This document shows positions 52,213-63,450 of a stretch of 64,000 bases of DNA, piece after piece. Within the stretch, counting starts at the first letter, position 1; each line of letters opens with the position of its first letter. A program made the position numbers and the translations under genes. This DNA comes from Cycloclasticus sp. (GTDB taxonomy: Bacteria; Pseudomonadota; Gammaproteobacteria; Methylococcales; Cycloclasticaceae). The stretch lies in contig JBFLJU010000001.1 in NCBI GenBank assembly GCA_040743155.1, positions 186,001 through 250,000 of the forward strand. The letters are read 5' to 3'. Under the pieces are notes generated by a model, which saw only the letters and a program-made list of their open reading frames with translations, searched no databases and was not told the DNA's origin.

Positions 52213-52530
52213 ATGAATAAAATTAAAAAAGGTGATGAGGTTATTGTTTTAACCGGAAAGGATAAGGGTAAAAGAGGTCTTATTTTATCTGTTGTTTCTG
52301 CTGATAAAGTTTTAGTAGAGGGAATCAATTCTGTTAAAAAACACCAAAAACCTAATCCGAATAAGGGTATTGAGGGTGGTATTGTTGAAAAGCAAATGCC
52401 AATCAATATTTCAAACGTGGCAATATTTAATACTCAGACTAAAAAAGCGGACAGAATAGGCTTTAGAGTGCTTGAAGACGGAAAGAAAGTCCGATTCTTC
52501 AAATCAACCAATGAAGTGCTTGACGCTTAA
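52213..52530 (+). CDS. rplX: 50S ribosomal protein uL24
   Basis: L24 initiates 50S assembly. The KOW motif [19 protein letters not shown] lies at the start of 105 residues; the second half carries [15 protein letters not shown]. Confidence 0.97.
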   Translation: MNKIKKGDEVIVLTGKDKGKRGLILSVVSADKVLVEGINSVKKHQKPNPNKGIEGGIVEKQMPINISNVAIFNTQTKKADRIGFRVLEDGKKVRFFKSTNEVLDA

Positions 52531-52547
52531 GCGAATAGAGAAAAGTT

Positions 52548-53093
52548 ATGTCAATTTTAGAAGAACGTTATAAAAAAGAAATGGTTCCGGCTTTATTCAA
52601 GGAGCTTAATCTTAAGTCTGTGATGGAAGTTCCTAAAATCACCAAAATCACTCTTAATATGGGTGTTGGTGAAGCAGTTGCGGATAAGAAGGTTATTCAG
52701 AACGCAGTTGGAGATCTCGAAAAGATTTCCAGTCAGAAACCAGTCATTACAATATCAAAAAAATCTATCGCCGGCTTTAAAATCCGTGATGATATGCCAA
52801 TTGGTTGTAAGGTAACGCTAAGAAATGATCGCATGTATGATTTCTTACAGCGTTTAATCTCGATTGCTATTCCAAGAATTCGGGACTTCCGTGGTTTGAG
52901 TGACAAGTCATTTGACGGACGTGGTAATTACTCTTTAGGTGTTACTGAGCAAATTATCTTCCCTGAAATTGATTACGATAAAATTGATACGCTTCGTGGT
53001 TTAGATATTGCAATTACGACGACTGCTAGAAATGATGAAGAAGGCCGTGCTTTATTGAAGGCTTTCAATTTCCCTATTAAAAAACAAGGTTAG
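52548..53093 (+). CDS. rplE: 50S ribosomal protein uL5
   Basis: L5 binds 5S rRNA and touches the P-site tRNA. The 181 residues contain [32 protein letters not shown] and [14 protein letters not shown]. The site where S8 represses the E. coli spc operon would be near this start; I did not recognise it. Confidence 0.98.
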   Translation: MSILEERYKKEMVPALFKELNLKSVMEVPKITKITLNMGVGEAVADKKVIQNAVGDLEKISSQKPVITISKKSIAGFKIRDDMPIGCKVTLRNDRMYDFLQRLISIAIPRIRDFRGLSDKSFDGRGNYSLGVTEQIIFPEIDYDKIDTLRGLDIAITTTARNDEEGRALLKAFNFPIKKQG

Positions 53094-53096
53094 AAA

Positions 53097-53402
53097 ATGG
53101 CTAAGAAATCAATGATAGCTAGAGAGAATAAACGTATTCGTTTAGTCGCTAAATATGCTGCAAAAAGAACAGAGCTTAAAGAAATTATTAGAAATCCAAA
53201 GTCAACTTTTGATCAAGTGTCAGAAGCGCAAGCTAAATTAGTTTCATTGCCTAGAGATTCTAGCCCATCACGTGTACGTAACCGATGCAATATCACGGGT
53301 CGTCCACACGGTTATTACAGAAAATTTGGCCTTGGACGTAATAAATTACGCGAAGCAACTATGCGCGGTGACGTGCCTGGTTTGTCTAAAGCTAGCTGGT
53401 AA
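53097..53402 (+). CDS. rpsN: 30S ribosomal protein uS14, zinc-free form
   Basis: The 101-residue long form of S14 used by most proteobacteria. The region that carries CxxC pairs in zinc forms has only one cysteine ([19 protein letters not shown]), so it needs no zinc. This contrasts with the zinc-type S4 and L36 of the same operon. Confidence 0.97.
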   Translation: MAKKSMIARENKRIRLVAKYAAKRTELKEIIRNPKSTFDQVSEAQAKLVSLPRDSSPSRVRNRCNITGRPHGYYRKFGLGRNKLREATMRGDVPGLSKASW

Positions 53403-53417
53403 AAGAGGAATATTTAT

Positions 53418-53816
53418 ATGAGCATGAGTGATCCTATTGCAGATATGTTAACTCGCATTCGTAATGCGCAGTCTGCTGAAAAAACAAGTGTAAGAATGCC
53501 GTTTTCAACTAAAAAATTAGCCTTAGCGAATATTTTAGAGCAAGAAGGCTTTGTTGCTGGTTCTAGCAAAATTGAAGATTCAGAAACCAAACCTGAACTA
53601 GAAATAACATTAAAATATTTCCAGGGAAAGCCGGTAATCGAATCAATAGATCGTGTTAGTAAACCAGGGTTGCGCATCTATAAATCTAAAAACGAGCTTC
53701 CTAAAGTTAAAGGTGGCTTAGGTGTAGCTATTATTTCAACGTCAAAAGGCTTATTGACCGACCGTGCGGCACGTGCTGAAGGTCATGGTGGTGAAGTCCT
53801 TTGTTACGTTAGTTAA
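53418..53816 (+). CDS. rpsH: 30S ribosomal protein uS8
   Basis: S8 is a primary 16S-binding protein. [18 protein letters not shown] matches the family N-terminus, so the first ATG is used; the C-terminal [15 protein letters not shown]-like motif with GGEVLCYVS is intact. 132 residues. Confidence 0.98.
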   Translation: MSMSDPIADMLTRIRNAQSAEKTSVRMPFSTKKLALANILEQEGFVAGSSKIEDSETKPELEITLKYFQGKPVIESIDRVSKPGLRIYKSKNELPKVKGGLGVAIISTSKGLLTDRAARAEGHGGEVLCYVS

Positions 53817-53829
53817 ATTAGGGTTTATT

Positions 53830-54363
53830 ATGTCAAGAATTGCAAATAGTCCGATTGAATTGCCTACAGGTGTTGAGTTTAAGAACTCTGATGGTCAATT
53901 AACGGTAAAAGGTAAAAATGGTGAGCTAAATTGCAAGCTATTTAATTGTGTAGATATTGAAGTGAATGACAATGTTATTTCCTTTAAAACTAACAATACT
54001 GTAAAAGGCTCAATCGCATTAACAGGTACTCAACGTTCCCTCGTTAATAATATGGTTGTTGGTGTGACGACAGGTTTCGAAAAGAAATTGGAGTTACGCG
54101 GTGTTGGTTATAGAACACAAGTTAAAGGTAAAGTATTAAATTTAACCTTAGGTTTTTCTCATCCAGTTGAATATAAAATTCCCGATGGCATAACCATTGA
54201 GGCGCCATCTCAAACTGAGATAACCGTTAAAGGTTGTGATAAACAATTAGTTGGTCAAGTAGCAGCTAACATTCGGGCTTATCGATCACCTGAGCCGTAT
54301 AAAGGTAAAGGAATTAGATACGTTGGTGAGCATGTAGTTATGAAAGAAGCTAAGAAGAAATAG
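53830..54363 (+). CDS. rplF: 50S ribosomal protein uL6
   Basis: L6 lies near the sarcin-ricin loop. The real start is ATG 53830 ([15 protein letters not shown]); the longer frame from 53764 overlaps rpsH and adds a non-homologous tail. 177 residues with the [11 protein letters not shown] and [14 protein letters not shown] motifs. Confidence 0.98.
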   Translation: MSRIANSPIELPTGVEFKNSDGQLTVKGKNGELNCKLFNCVDIEVNDNVISFKTNNTVKGSIALTGTQRSLVNNMVVGVTTGFEKKLELRGVGYRTQVKGKVLNLTLGFSHPVEYKIPDGITIEAPSQTEITVKGCDKQLVGQVAANIRAYRSPEPYKGKGIRYVGEHVVMKEAKKK

Positions 54364-54371
54364 GCAGGATA

Positions 54372-54725
54372 ATGGATAAGAAAAGTTCACGTTTGCGTAG
54401 AGCAACTAAAACAAGATCTCGAATAAAAGAAAGTGGTAAAATGCGTTTAAGCGTTCACCGCTCTCCTCGTCATATTTACGCACAAGTTACAAGTGGCGAT
54501 GGCTCCAAAGTTATTGTTAGCGCATCGACTTTGTTAGCTGATATTAAATCATCGGTAAAGAACTGTGGCAATATTGAAGCGGCCAGCGTTGTTGGTAAGA
54601 TTATTGCTGAGCGTGCTGTTGAAGCAGGGATAACTCAAGTTGCTTTTGATCGCTCTGGCTTTAAATATCATGGTCGTGTCAAAGCTCTTGCGGAAGCTGC
54701 ACGTGAAAACGGATTGGAATTTTAG
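54372..54725 (+). CDS. rplR: 50S ribosomal protein uL18
   Basis: L18 carries 5S rRNA into the large subunit. The basic N-terminus ([16 protein letters not shown]) binds RNA, and the core shows [25 protein letters not shown]. 117 residues; 8 bases after rplF. Confidence 0.98.
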   Translation: MDKKSSRLRRATKTRSRIKESGKMRLSVHRSPRHIYAQVTSGDGSKVIVSASTLLADIKSSVKNCGNIEAASVVGKIIAERAVEAGITQVAFDRSGFKYHGRVKALAEAARENGLEF

Positions 54726-54733
54726 AGGCAATT

Positions 54734-55243
54734 ATGGCATCAATACCTGGACAAAATAATCAACAAGACGACTTACAAGAAAAATTAATTACAGTAAGAA
54801 GAATTTCAAAAGTTGTTAAAGGTGGTCGTCAATTTAGATTCTCTGCGCTTGCCGTAGTAGGTGACGGTAAAGGCCGTGTCGGCTTTGGGATTAGTAAAGC
54901 ACGTGAGGTTCCTGTTGCTATTCAAAAGGCGATGGAGCAAGCACGCAAGAATATGACCACTGTTAATCTGAGTGGCAATACGCTTCAATACCCAATTACA
55001 TCAAAATATGGTGCTGCTGAAGTGTTTATGAAACCAGCCTCTGAAGGTACTGGTATTATTGCTGGTGGTGCAATGCGAGCTGTTTTTGAAGTTGTAGGGG
55101 TTCATGACGTTCTAGCAAAATGTGTTGGTAGTAACAACCCTGCTAATGTTGTTCGGGCAACTATTAAAGGCTTGTCAGATATGACCAATGCTGAATTAGT
55201 TGCAATGAAACGTGGCAAATCAGTAGCAGATATCATCGGGTAA
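54734..55243 (+). CDS. rpsE: 30S ribosomal protein uS5
   Basis: S5 is involved in decoding accuracy and mRNA unwinding. The motif [20 protein letters not shown]-like segment (here [10 protein letters not shown]) opens the RNA-binding domain, and [12 protein letters not shown] is near the end. 169 residues. Confidence 0.98.
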   Translation: MASIPGQNNQQDDLQEKLITVRRISKVVKGGRQFRFSALAVVGDGKGRVGFGISKAREVPVAIQKAMEQARKNMTTVNLSGNTLQYPITSKYGAAEVFMKPASEGTGIIAGGAMRAVFEVVGVHDVLAKCVGSNNPANVVRATIKGLSDMTNAELVAMKRGKSVADIIG

Positions 55244-55248
55244 TTATA

Positions 55249-55434
55249 ATGAGTGATAAAAAAATAAAAGTAACTATGATTCGTAGCAAAAATGGCCGCT
55301 TAGCATCTCATAAAGCATGTGTTGCTGGTCTAGGTTTACGTAAAATTCATCAAACAGTTGAAGTTATTGATACACCAGAAAATAGAGGTATGATCAATAA
55401 AGTTCACTACATGCTTCAAGTAGAAGAGGTTTAA
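55249..55434 (+). CDS. rpmD: 50S ribosomal protein uL30
   Basis: A 61-residue protein, [16 protein letters not shown] then [21 protein letters not shown], the whole-length family pattern. Five bases after rpsE and three before rplO. Confidence 0.97.
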   Translation: MSDKKIKVTMIRSKNGRLASHKACVAGLGLRKIHQTVEVIDTPENRGMINKVHYMLQVEEV

Positions 55435-55437
55435 ATA

Positions 55438-55869
55438 ATGTTATTAAATACAATTAAGCCTGCTGCGGGCAGCAAAAAGTCTGCTAAACGAGTTGGTAGA
55501 GGCATTGGGTCTGGTTTTGGTAAAACTTGTGGACGTGGACATAAAGGTCAAAAATCACGTTCAGGCGGCTATAGTAAAGTTGGTTTTGAAGGTGGTCAAA
55601 TGCCAATTCAGCGCAGACTTCCTAAAGTTGGTTTTACTTCAGCAAAAAAGAAACTGACTTCTGAAGTAAGGCTTAACGAGTTGTTAAATCTTAAGGATGA
55701 TGTTATTACTGTAGAAACCCTTATTGCTGCGGATATCGTTCCTGTTTTTACAAAACGAGTTAAGGTTATTCTTTCTGGTGAAATTAAATCTGCCGTGAAG
55801 CTTAAAGGTATTGCTGCTACAGCCGGAGCTGCTAAAGCAATTGAAGCAGCTGGCGGAAGCTTAGCTTAA
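55438..55869 (+). CDS. rplO: 50S ribosomal protein uL15
   Basis: L15 stabilises the 50S interior. The Gly-rich N-terminal extension [20 protein letters not shown] and [17 protein letters not shown] are characteristic. 143 residues; 3 bases before secY, so ribosomal and translocon genes are tightly coupled. Confidence 0.98.
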   Translation: MLLNTIKPAAGSKKSAKRVGRGIGSGFGKTCGRGHKGQKSRSGGYSKVGFEGGQMPIQRRLPKVGFTSAKKKLTSEVRLNELLNLKDDVITVETLIAADIVPVFTKRVKVILSGEIKSAVKLKGIAATAGAAKAIEAAGGSLA

Positions 55870-55872
55870 GCT

Positions 55873-57207
55873 ATGTCTGCGAGAGGATCCTTAGCTACCC
55901 AAAAAGGTGGCGGTCTCAGTAATATGCCTGAATTACGTCAAAGACTATTTTTCGTATTAGGTGCTTTATTCGTTTTTCGAATTGGAGCGCATGTTCCTGT
56001 TCCTGGGATTGATCCAAAAGCACTGTCGCTTATGTTTGAGCAACAGGCGGGTACAATTTTAGACATGTTTAACATGTTCTCTGGTGGTGCTTTAAAAAGG
56101 TTGAGTATTTTTGCTTTAGGCATTATGCCTTACATTTCTGCTTCAATTATCATTCAGTTGATGACATCTGTTGTTCCAAAGTTCGAACAACTTAAAAAAG
56201 AAGGTGAATCAGGAAAAAGGAAAATAACTCAGTACACGCGGTATTTTACTGTGGTACTAGCTACTTTTCAGGCCTTTGGTGTGGCAACAGCGATACAAGG
56301 GCAGTCAGCCGGCGGTTTACCTGTAGTATTTAATCCAGGCATGGCGTTTATGTTTACCGCAGTGGTTACTCTAGTTAGTGGTACATTGTTCTTGATGTGG
56401 CTTGGCGAGCAGGTTACTGAGAGAGGAATTGGGAATGGTATTTCAATTATTATCTTTGGTGGCATTGTTGCAGGGCTACCAAGTGCAATTGGTGGAACAC
56501 TAGAACTCGTTAGAACAGGCGAAATGAATGCCTTTATGGTGATCATGCTGTTCCTTGTTGCGATAGCTGTGACAGCGTTTGTTATTTTTGTTGAGCGTGC
56601 CCAACGGCGCATTTCAATCAATTATGCAAAACGTCAGCAAGGTAATAAAATGATGGCGGGTCAATCTAGCTTTTTACCACTTAAGCTTAATATGGCAGGT
56701 GTTATTCCTCCCATTTTTGCTTCTAGTATTATTTTATTCCCATCAACCATAGCCGGTTGGTTTGGAAATAGTGAAGGAATGGGGTGGCTGCAAGATATAT
56801 CTAGTATGTTGTCACCAGGGCAGCCAATCTATGTGATGTTATATGCGGCTGCCATTATCTTCTTTTGTTTTTTCTATACTGCGTTAGTCTTTAATTCAAG
56901 AGATACGTCTGATAATTTAAAGAAATCAGGTGCATTTATTCCAGGTATAAGACCAGGTGAGCAAACGACTAAATATATTGACGCAGTTATAACGAAATTG
57001 ACTTTATTAGGCGCTATGTACATTACTGCAGTGTGCCTGTTGCCAGAGTTTTTGATTGTTTATTGGAATGTCCCCTTTTACTTCGGTGGCACTTCCTTAT
57101 TGATTATTGTTGTTGTGGTCATGGACTTTATTGCACAGATGCAGTCACATTTAATGTCGCAGCAATATGATGGTTTAATGAAAAAAGCAAACCTTAAAAA
57201 CAAATAG
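55873..57207 (+). CDS. secY: preprotein translocase subunit SecY
   Basis: The channel of the inner-membrane translocon. Ten hydrophobic segments are visible in 444 residues; the plug-region start [27 protein letters not shown], and GERGIGNG-like [14 protein letters not shown] are conserved. Partner SecE is at 30682. Confidence 0.98.
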   Translation: MSARGSLATQKGGGLSNMPELRQRLFFVLGALFVFRIGAHVPVPGIDPKALSLMFEQQAGTILDMFNMFSGGALKRLSIFALGIMPYISASIIIQLMTSVVPKFEQLKKEGESGKRKITQYTRYFTVVLATFQAFGVATAIQGQSAGGLPVVFNPGMAFMFTAVVTLVSGTLFLMWLGEQVTERGIGNGISIIIFGGIVAGLPSAIGGTLELVRTGEMNAFMVIMLFLVAIAVTAFVIFVERAQRRISINYAKRQQGNKMMAGQSSFLPLKLNMAGVIPPIFASSIILFPSTIAGWFGNSEGMGWLQDISSMLSPGQPIYVMLYAAAIIFFCFFYTALVFNSRDTSDNLKKSGAFIPGIRPGEQTTKYIDAVITKLTLLGAMYITAVCLLPEFLIVYWNVPFYFGGTSLLIIVVVVMDFIAQMQSHLMSQQYDGLMKKANLKNK

Positions 57208-57232
57208 ATTAGGGTTCTAGTAGGAGTTAATT

Positions 57233-57346
57233 ATGAAAGTAAGAGCATCAGTTAAAAAAATATGTCGTAACTGTAAAGTCGTTAGACGTAATAGAGTTGT
57301 ACGTATTATTTGTAAAGACGGACGGCATAAACAACGTCAAGGCTAA
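57233..57346 (+). CDS. rpmJ: 50S ribosomal protein bL36, zinc-ribbon form
   Basis: A 37-residue protein, [19 protein letters not shown], with C11, C14, C27 and H32 forming the zinc site of the usual L36. TAGGAGT lies before the ATG. It sits between secY and rpsM as in E. coli. Confidence 0.96.
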   Translation: MKVRASVKKICRNCKVVRRNRVVRIICKDGRHKQRQG

Positions 57347-57422
57347 TAGTTTAGCTTGTAGTTATTCACAATAAAGATTAAAATTGCCGGTTTTCTACTG
57401 GCTAAAATAACGGAGAGAATTA
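57347..57422 (+). promoter_or_regulatory. alpha-operon leader gap
   Basis: This 76-base gap before rpsM is the longest inside the superoperon. It holds a small hairpin (GCCGG-TTTTCTA-CTGGC) and GGAGAG before the ATG. In E. coli S4 represses translation here through a pseudoknot; whether that persists with the unusual S4 is unknown. Confidence 0.35.
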
Positions 57423-57779
57423 ATGGCACGTATTGCTGGTATTAATATACCTGATAATAAGCACATTGTTATTTCACTGACTTCTATTTATGGAATCGGT
57501 CTTACAAGATCGAAAGCTATATGTGTTGCAGCTGGAATTGATGCAGCAACAAAAGTAAGAGAACTTTCAGAAGATCAATTAGAACTTCTGCGTACAGAAG
57601 TTGGTAAATATTTAATTGAAGGCGACCTGCGTCGTGAAGTATCAATGAATATTAAACGATTATTAGATCTGGGTTGCTTCCGTGGGATTCGTCACCGTAG
57701 AAGCTTACCTGTTCGTGGGCAGCGTACTAAAACAAACGCTAGAACACGTAAAGGTCCTCGTAAACCAATTAGAAAATAA
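57423..57779 (+). CDS. rpsM: 30S ribosomal protein uS13
   Basis: S13 contacts the P-site tRNA and L5. [19 protein letters not shown] opens the protein; the basic tail [19 protein letters not shown] is intact. 118 residues. Confidence 0.98.
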   Translation: MARIAGINIPDNKHIVISLTSIYGIGLTRSKAICVAAGIDAATKVRELSEDQLELLRTEVGKYLIEGDLRREVSMNIKRLLDLGCFRGIRHRRSLPVRGQRTKTNARTRKGPRKPIRK

Positions 57780-57804
57780 GATTTAATTAAAGGATATTTT
57801 AAGT

Positions 57805-58191
57805 ATGGCTAAACCAAGTCGTAGTAAAAAGAAAGTAAAAAAGAGTGTAGTCGATGGCATAGTGCATGTTCACGCTACATTTAATAATACAATCGTGACT
57901 ATCACAGACCGTAAAGGTAATACTCTTGCATGGGCTACTGCCGGTGGATCTGGATTCAGGGGTTCACGTAAAAGCACACCTTTTGCCGCTCAAGTAGCTG
58001 CTGAACGTGCTGGTGAAGTAGTCAAAGAATTTGGCATGAAAAACCTTGAAGTGAAAATTAAAGGTCCAGGACCTGGTCGTGAGTCTGCGGTTCGTGCGCT
58101 TAACAACATTGGTTTTAACATTACTTTTATCGAAGATGTGACACCTATTCCACACAATGGTTGTCGTCCACCTAAAAAACGACGTGTATAA
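57805..58191 (+). CDS. rpsK: 30S ribosomal protein uS11
   Basis: S11 lies on the 30S platform near the E site. 128 residues with [18 protein letters not shown] and the C-terminal [15 protein letters not shown]; the Asn-Gly there is the site that becomes isoaspartate in E. coli. Confidence 0.98.
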   Translation: MAKPSRSKKKVKKSVVDGIVHVHATFNNTIVTITDRKGNTLAWATAGGSGFRGSRKSTPFAAQVAAERAGEVVKEFGMKNLEVKIKGPGPGRESAVRALNNIGFNITFIEDVTPIPHNGCRPPKKRRV

Positions 58192-58204
58192 CTAGGAAAT
58201 TATT

Positions 58205-58831
58205 ATGGCTAAATATACTGATTCAAAATGTCGTTTATGTCGTCGTGAAGGCGAAAAGCTTTATCTAAAAGGCGAAAAATGCTACACAGCTAAGTGTGCT
58301 ATTGAAAAAAGAGCATATCCACCTGGGCAGCATGGACAACGTCGTACACGTCTTTCAGACTATGCTTTGCAACTACGTGAAAAGCAAAAGTTACGCCGTA
58401 CTTATGGTGTTCTTGAAAAGCAATTCCGTGGTTATTATGCTGAAGCTGCACGTATTAAAGGTTCAACAGGTGAAAACTTATTACAACTTTTAGAATGTCG
58501 TTTAGATAACGTTGTCTACCGTATGGGTTTCTCTTCTTCTAGATCTGAGGCAAGACAACTTGTTAGACATAACGGAATCGTAGTTAACGGTGTTCGTGTA
58601 AATATTCCTTCATTTCAAGTTAATTCAGACGATGTGATTGAAGTGAAAGAAAGTGCAAAAAACCAAAATCGTATCAAATCAGCTCTAGAATTTGTTGAGC
58701 AACGTGGAATCCCTGAGTGGATCGAACTTGATATTAAAAAGATGCAAGGTACATTTAAGACTAAGCCAGAAAGATCTGACTTGCCTGCTGAAATCAACGA
58801 ACATCTTGTTGTTGAGCTGTACTCTAAGTAA
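58205..58831 (+). CDS. rpsD: 30S ribosomal protein uS4, four-cysteine zinc-ribbon form
   Basis: S4 nucleates 30S assembly and guards decoding. The N-terminus carries C9-x2-C12 and C26-x4-C31 ([19 protein letters not shown] then TAKC), the zinc-binding pattern of Thermus-like and, as I recall, deltaproteobacterial S4. E. coli and Pseudomonas S4 lack most of these cysteines. [10 protein letters not shown] and the S4 RNA-binding domain ([25 protein letters not shown]) follow. 208 residues. The codon style looks like its neighbours, so any transfer is old. Confidence 0.97.
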   Translation: MAKYTDSKCRLCRREGEKLYLKGEKCYTAKCAIEKRAYPPGQHGQRRTRLSDYALQLREKQKLRRTYGVLEKQFRGYYAEAARIKGSTGENLLQLLECRLDNVVYRMGFSSSRSEARQLVRHNGIVVNGVRVNIPSFQVNSDDVIEVKESAKNQNRIKSALEFVEQRGIPEWIELDIKKMQGTFKTKPERSDLPAEINEHLVVELYSK

Positions 58832-58850
58832 TCTTTAAAGAGGAAATATA

Positions 58851-59855
58851 ATGCAAAATCTACTTTCAGGGTTTCTACAACCTAAAGTTACAGGAGTTCA
58901 GTCAATTTCTCCTACTTGTTCAAAAGTCACTATTGAACCTATGGAGCGTGGCTACGGCCATACACTTGGTAATGCCTTAAGGCGTGTGTTGTTGTCATCA
59001 ATTTCTGGTTGTGCCGTTACAGAAATTAAGATTGATGGTGTATTGCACGAATACTCAACAATTGATGGTGTACAAGAAGATGTTATTGACATTATTCTAA
59101 ATTTAAAGAATTTAGCTGTCATTTTGAACGCTAAAGATGAAGCTTACCTTACCATCGAGCAATCAGGTGAAGGCCAGGTAACGGCTGCTGATATACAAAT
59201 TGATCATGATGTTGAAATTATCAATCCTGAATTGGTTATTGCTAATTTGACTGCTAAGGGCAAATTATCAATGTCTATCAAAGTAGAGCGTGGATCTGGC
59301 TATCAAACAGCCGCTTCTCGCAAACAAGAAGATGAAGACCTACCGGTTGGTACATTATTGCTGGATGCTTCTTTTAGTCCTATTAAAAGAATCTCATACA
59401 ATGTTGATACAGCCCGTGTTGAGCAACGTACAAACTTAGATAAGTTAATTATTGAACTTGAGACCAACGGAACGATTGATCCTGAAGAAACGATTAGAGC
59501 TGCGGCTACTATCCTTCATCATCATATTGCTGTCTTTGTTGATTTAAAAGATATCGTTGATGAACCTGAGCTTCCAAAAGAACCTGAGTTTGATCCAATT
59601 CTTTTACGCCCAGTTGATGACCTTGAGTTGACAGTACGTTCTGCAAATTGTCTAAAAGCTGAGCAAATATTTTATATTGGTGACTTGATTCAACGTACTG
59701 AAGTTGAGTTGCTTAAAGCACCTAACTTAGGTAAGAAATCACTAACTGAAATTAAAGATGTATTGGCTTCAAAAGGTATGTCTTTAGGTATTCGTCTTGA
59801 AAATTGGCCGCCATCTAGTTTAATTACTAGTGACAGAGCTGTATCTTCAATTTAA
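58851..59855 (+). CDS. rpoA: RNA polymerase alpha subunit
   Basis: Dimerises to start RNA polymerase assembly. The N-terminal domain shows [19 protein letters not shown]; a linker rich in Pro/Glu (about 235-245) leads to the C-terminal domain, [21 protein letters not shown], containing the UP-element/CRP contact surface. 334 residues (E. coli 329). Confidence 0.99.
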   Translation: MQNLLSGFLQPKVTGVQSISPTCSKVTIEPMERGYGHTLGNALRRVLLSSISGCAVTEIKIDGVLHEYSTIDGVQEDVIDIILNLKNLAVILNAKDEAYLTIEQSGEGQVTAADIQIDHDVEIINPELVIANLTAKGKLSMSIKVERGSGYQTAASRKQEDEDLPVGTLLLDASFSPIKRISYNVDTARVEQRTNLDKLIIELETNGTIDPEETIRAAATILHHHIAVFVDLKDIVDEPELPKEPEFDPILLRPVDDLELTVRSANCLKAEQIFYIGDLIQRTEVELLKAPNLGKKSLTEIKDVLASKGMSLGIRLENWPPSSLITSDRAVSSI

Positions 59856-59870
59856 TTTAAGGATTTAACT

Positions 59871-60260
59871 ATGCGTCATCGTAAATCAGGCAGACAGCTT
59901 AATCGTAACAGCAGTCACCGTAAGGCCATGTTCAAAAATATGGCTAATTCATTAATTGATCACGAAGTCATTCGTACAACATTACCTAAAGCAAAGGAAC
60001 TACGTCGTTTTATTGAGCCTCTTATAACGGCTTCGAAGACTGACTCAGTTGCTAAGCGTCGTTTGATATTCGCTCGTTTAAGAGACCGTGATAGCGTAAC
60101 GAAACTATTCAATGATCTTGCACCACGTTATAAAGATCGTCCTGGTGGCTACCTACGGATTTTAAAATGCGGTTTCAGAACAGGTGATGCTGCGCCAATG
60201 GCTTTTGTTGAATTAGTTGATCGTGATTCTGTGGATAGTGAGCAGAGTTCTGAAGCTTAA
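59871..60260 (+). CDS. rplQ: 50S ribosomal protein bL17
   Basis: L17 is near the tunnel exit. [20 protein letters not shown] and [16 protein letters not shown] are family hallmarks. 129 residues. The stop codon lies within the first unit of an 18-base tandem duplication. Last gene of the superoperon. Confidence 0.98.
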   Translation: MRHRKSGRQLNRNSSHRKAMFKNMANSLIDHEVIRTTLPKAKELRRFIEPLITASKTDSVAKRRLIFARLRDRDSVTKLFNDLAPRYKDRPGGYLRILKCGFRTGDAAPMAFVELVDRDSVDSEQSSEA

Positions 60261-60296
60261 TTGCATTTACAAGCTTAATTGCATTTACAAGCTTAA
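60253..60296 (+). repeat. 18-base tandem duplication at the rplQ stop
   Basis: AAGCTTAATTGCATTTAC occurs twice in a row (60253-60270 and 60271-60288), then AAGCTTAA begins a third partial unit. The first unit contains the last Ala codon and stop of rplQ, so the duplication leaves the protein unchanged. Confidence 0.9.
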
Positions 60297-60300
60297 ATAA

Positions 60301-60327
60301 AAAAACCGGGTTTAACCCGGTTTTTTT
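60301..60327. terminator. bidirectional terminator between rplQ and fdxA
   Basis: AAAAACCGGG - TTTAA - CCCGGTTTTTTT makes a 10-pair stem with A-runs and T-runs on both sides, so it can end the superoperon on the plus strand and fdxA on the minus strand. Confidence 0.92.
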
Positions 60328-60345
60328 ATGTTCAATGATTAAGTT

Positions 60346-60669
60346 TTATCTTTCAAGGTGGTCGAGCTTATTTTCCTTGTCTGCCCAGTCATCGGCATCT
60401 TCTGGTGCATCTTTAACATCGGTTATTACTGGCCACTCTAATGATAAGTCAGCATTTATCTTAATAAACTCTTCTTGTCCTTCTGGAAGTTCATCTTCTG
60501 AATAAATGGCTTCTACAGGGCATTCTGGTTCACACAGTGTGCAATCAATGCATTCATCTGGATCGATGACTAGAAAGTTTGGCCCTTCATGAAAGCAATC
60601 CACTGGGCAGACGTCTACACAATCAGTGTATTTACATTTTATGCATGCTTCGGTTACGACAAATGTCAT
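60346..60669 (-). CDS. fdxA: 7Fe ferredoxin FdxA ([3Fe-4S][4Fe-4S])
   Basis: A low-potential electron carrier. Cys9, 17 and 50 match the [3Fe-4S] ligands and Cys21, 40, 43 and 46 the [4Fe-4S] ligands of Azotobacter ferredoxin I, one residue shifted. The C-terminal extension to 107 residues is also of that type. The redox partner is unknown. It is transcribed towards the rplQ terminator; the TSUP gene lies 88 bases upstream on the same strand. Confidence 0.95.
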   Translation of the reverse strand: MTFVVTEACIKCKYTDCVDVCPVDCFHEGPNFLVIDPDECIDCTLCEPECPVEAIYSEDELPEGQEEFIKINADLSLEWPVITDVKDAPEDADDWADKENKLDHLER

Positions 60670-60757
60670 TTTGTATTCCTTGTTGATTTAGTTACTGTTG
60701 ATATTATATTCAATCTTGGGAGGGATTTAATGCTTTATTGCATTTGAAGTTTGATTG

Positions 60758-61519
60758 TTAAATGGCGAACTTAATACCAATTATAAGTAAAATACTGGCT
60801 ACTATATATTTCAATGTCTTCTCGGGAAGTTTCTCGCCTACGATTGCACCTATATAGATCGCAGGTAATGAGCCAACAAGTAGGCTTAAAAGTAAATTAA
60901 AATCAATATTACCTAGTTGCAAATGTCCTAAGCCAGCAACAGCGGTTAATGGAACGGCATGGGCGATGTCAGTTCCAATGATAGTTCTGGTACGTAGGCC
61001 AGGGTACAATAACAAGAGTATCGCGCCGCCTATAGCGCCTGCGCCGACAGAAGATAGGGTGACCAGAACGCCCAGAACCAAACCTAAGCAAATGATTACA
61101 AGGGGGCTTGGGCTGTAATTAACTGGTTTTTTGAAGTATTTGTTTATCGTATCTTTAAAGATGATGACAATGGATGTCAGTATCAACATAAAGCCAAGCG
61201 TTATAGAGATAATATGTTCAAACGCTTCACCAGATAATTCAAAATATTGAATAATGTATATGCAGGCTATAGAGCCCGGTAAACTCCCTAAACAAAGGTT
61301 TTTAACAATAGACCAATTTATGTTTTTGAGTCTTTGGTGTGACCAAACTCCACTTGCTTTGGTAATTGCGGCATATAATAAGTCAGTACCAACCGCAATG
61401 GCCGGTTGTACATTGAACCCAAGCACTAGTAATGGTGTCATAAGTGAACCGCCACCAACCCCTGTTAAGCCAATAACAAAGCCGACTGCGGCGCCTGCGA
61501 ATATGTATAGAAAGTCCAA
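60758..61519 (-). CDS. TSUP/TauE-SafE family membrane permease
   Basis: A 253-residue membrane protein with about eight hydrophobic segments and the two-fold family repeat: GLTGVGGGSLMTPLL near the N-terminus and TLSSVGAGAIGGAILL in the middle. Family members move sulfite, sulfoacetate or related organosulfur anions. Divergence from cysB and nearness to cysH favour a role with sulfite or sulfate, by inference. The best start is TTG at 61519 with very little Shine-Dalgarno sequence. Confidence 0.85.
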   Translation of the reverse strand: MDFLYIFAGAAVGFVIGLTGVGGGSLMTPLLVLGFNVQPAIAVGTDLLYAAITKASGVWSHQRLKNINWSIVKNLCLGSLPGSIACIYIIQYFELSGEAFEHIISITLGFMLILTSIVIIFKDTINKYFKKPVNYSPSPLVIICLGLVLGVLVTLSSVGAGAIGGAILLLLYPGLRTRTIIGTDIAHAVPLTAVAGLGHLQLGNIDFNLLLSLLVGSLPAIYIGAIVGEKLPEKTLKYIVASILLIIGIKFAI

Positions 61520-61544
61520 ATTAAAACCGTATAAGAATATAAGC

Positions 61545-61572
61545 TTGAAATATAATCCAATCGTCTTATAAT
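61545..61572 (+). promoter_or_regulatory. cysB promoter
   Basis: TTGAAA (61545-61550), 16-base spacer and TATAAT (61567-61572); the start near 61579 leaves a leader of about 43 bases. The element lies in the 102-base gap shared with the divergent TSUP gene, where CysB could autoregulate. Confidence 0.65.
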
Positions 61573-61615
61573 AAAAAGGAATATATATTTCTATATTTAT
61601 AACCAGATAAGATAA

Positions 61616-62596
<981 letters not shown>

Positions 62597-62599
62597 TCA

Positions 62600-63316
62600 T
62601 TAACTTGGTTTTGTTAAACTAGAATGTAGGCCGCATTCTTTACTATCGGCTTCTTCCCACCACCAGCGACCTTCTCTGGGATCTTGGTGGGGCAGAGTTG
62701 GGCGCGTGCATGGCTCGCAACCAATGCTAATAAATCCCTTGTTGTGTAATGGGTTAAATGGTACTTCAAGTGCACGGATATACGACCATACCTCTTCAGA
62801 ACTCCAGTGACACAAGGGGTTAAACTTTAGTAGTTCACCTTCTATGCCTTCAAACGCAGAATCTATTTCTACAATAGGGAGGCTATCACGAGTAGCCTTA
62901 CTTTGATCTCGGCGTTGCCCTGTAATCCAACCGGATAAAGTCGTTAGATGCCGCTTTAGAGGTTCTACCTTTCTAATGCCACAACATTCCTTATGGCCGT
63001 CTTGATAAAAGCTAAATAAACCTTTCTCTGCGGTCATCTTTTCTAAGCTAACTTGGTTTGGCGATAGTACGGTTATTTGAATCTTGTAATGATCCATCAC
63101 AGTTTGAATGAACTGGTATGTTTCTGGGTGTAGGCGCCCTGTATCTAAGGTGAAGACACTTGGCTCTAGCCCAAGTTTACACGCCATATCTATTAGTACG
63201 ACATCTTCGGCGCCACTGAATGAAATAGCTAGGTTGTTATTACTAGCGTAAATTGTCTTAAGAATCTCTCGGGGTTGTTTATTATCGAGTTGATCTTGCA
63301 GTGTTTGAATGTTCAT
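62600..63316 (-). CDS. cysH: assimilatory APS reductase (CysH family, [4Fe-4S] type)
   Basis: Reduces adenylyl sulfate to sulfite with thioredoxin. The nucleotide loop [10 protein letters not shown], the CC pair in [11 protein letters not shown], the CxxC in GCEPCTRP and the C-terminal ECGLHSS are all present. The two cysteine pairs bind a [4Fe-4S] cluster, which marks APS rather than PAPS reductases (E. coli CysH lacks them), so APS kinase would not be needed. 238 residues. The gap to the upstream gshA stop is 134 bases, with no hairpin seen. Confidence 0.93.
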   Translation of the reverse strand: MNIQTLQDQLDNKQPREILKTIYASNNNLAISFSGAEDVVLIDMACKLGLEPSVFTLDTGRLHPETYQFIQTVMDHYKIQITVLSPNQVSLEKMTAEKGLFSFYQDGHKECCGIRKVEPLKRHLTTLSGWITGQRRDQSKATRDSLPIVEIDSAFEGIEGELLKFNPLCHWSSEEVWSYIRALEVPFNPLHNKGFISIGCEPCTRPTLPHQDPREGRWWWEEADSKECGLHSSLTKPS

Positions 63317-63450
63317 GCCATTGATTACAGTATTTTTGTTGGATTAAGTGTAACAAACATCGTATATTTCAAAAATTCTAAATTGAGATATCAATAGAAG
63401 TAATGGTGCTCAGCAGTAGTAAAGTGGATGTGTTAATTACTCGGTAATTG

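Noticed and set aside
53764-53829. Longer rplF starting inside rpsH
   Set aside because: The first 22 residues have no resemblance to L6; the canonical [12 protein letters not shown] start is at 53830.
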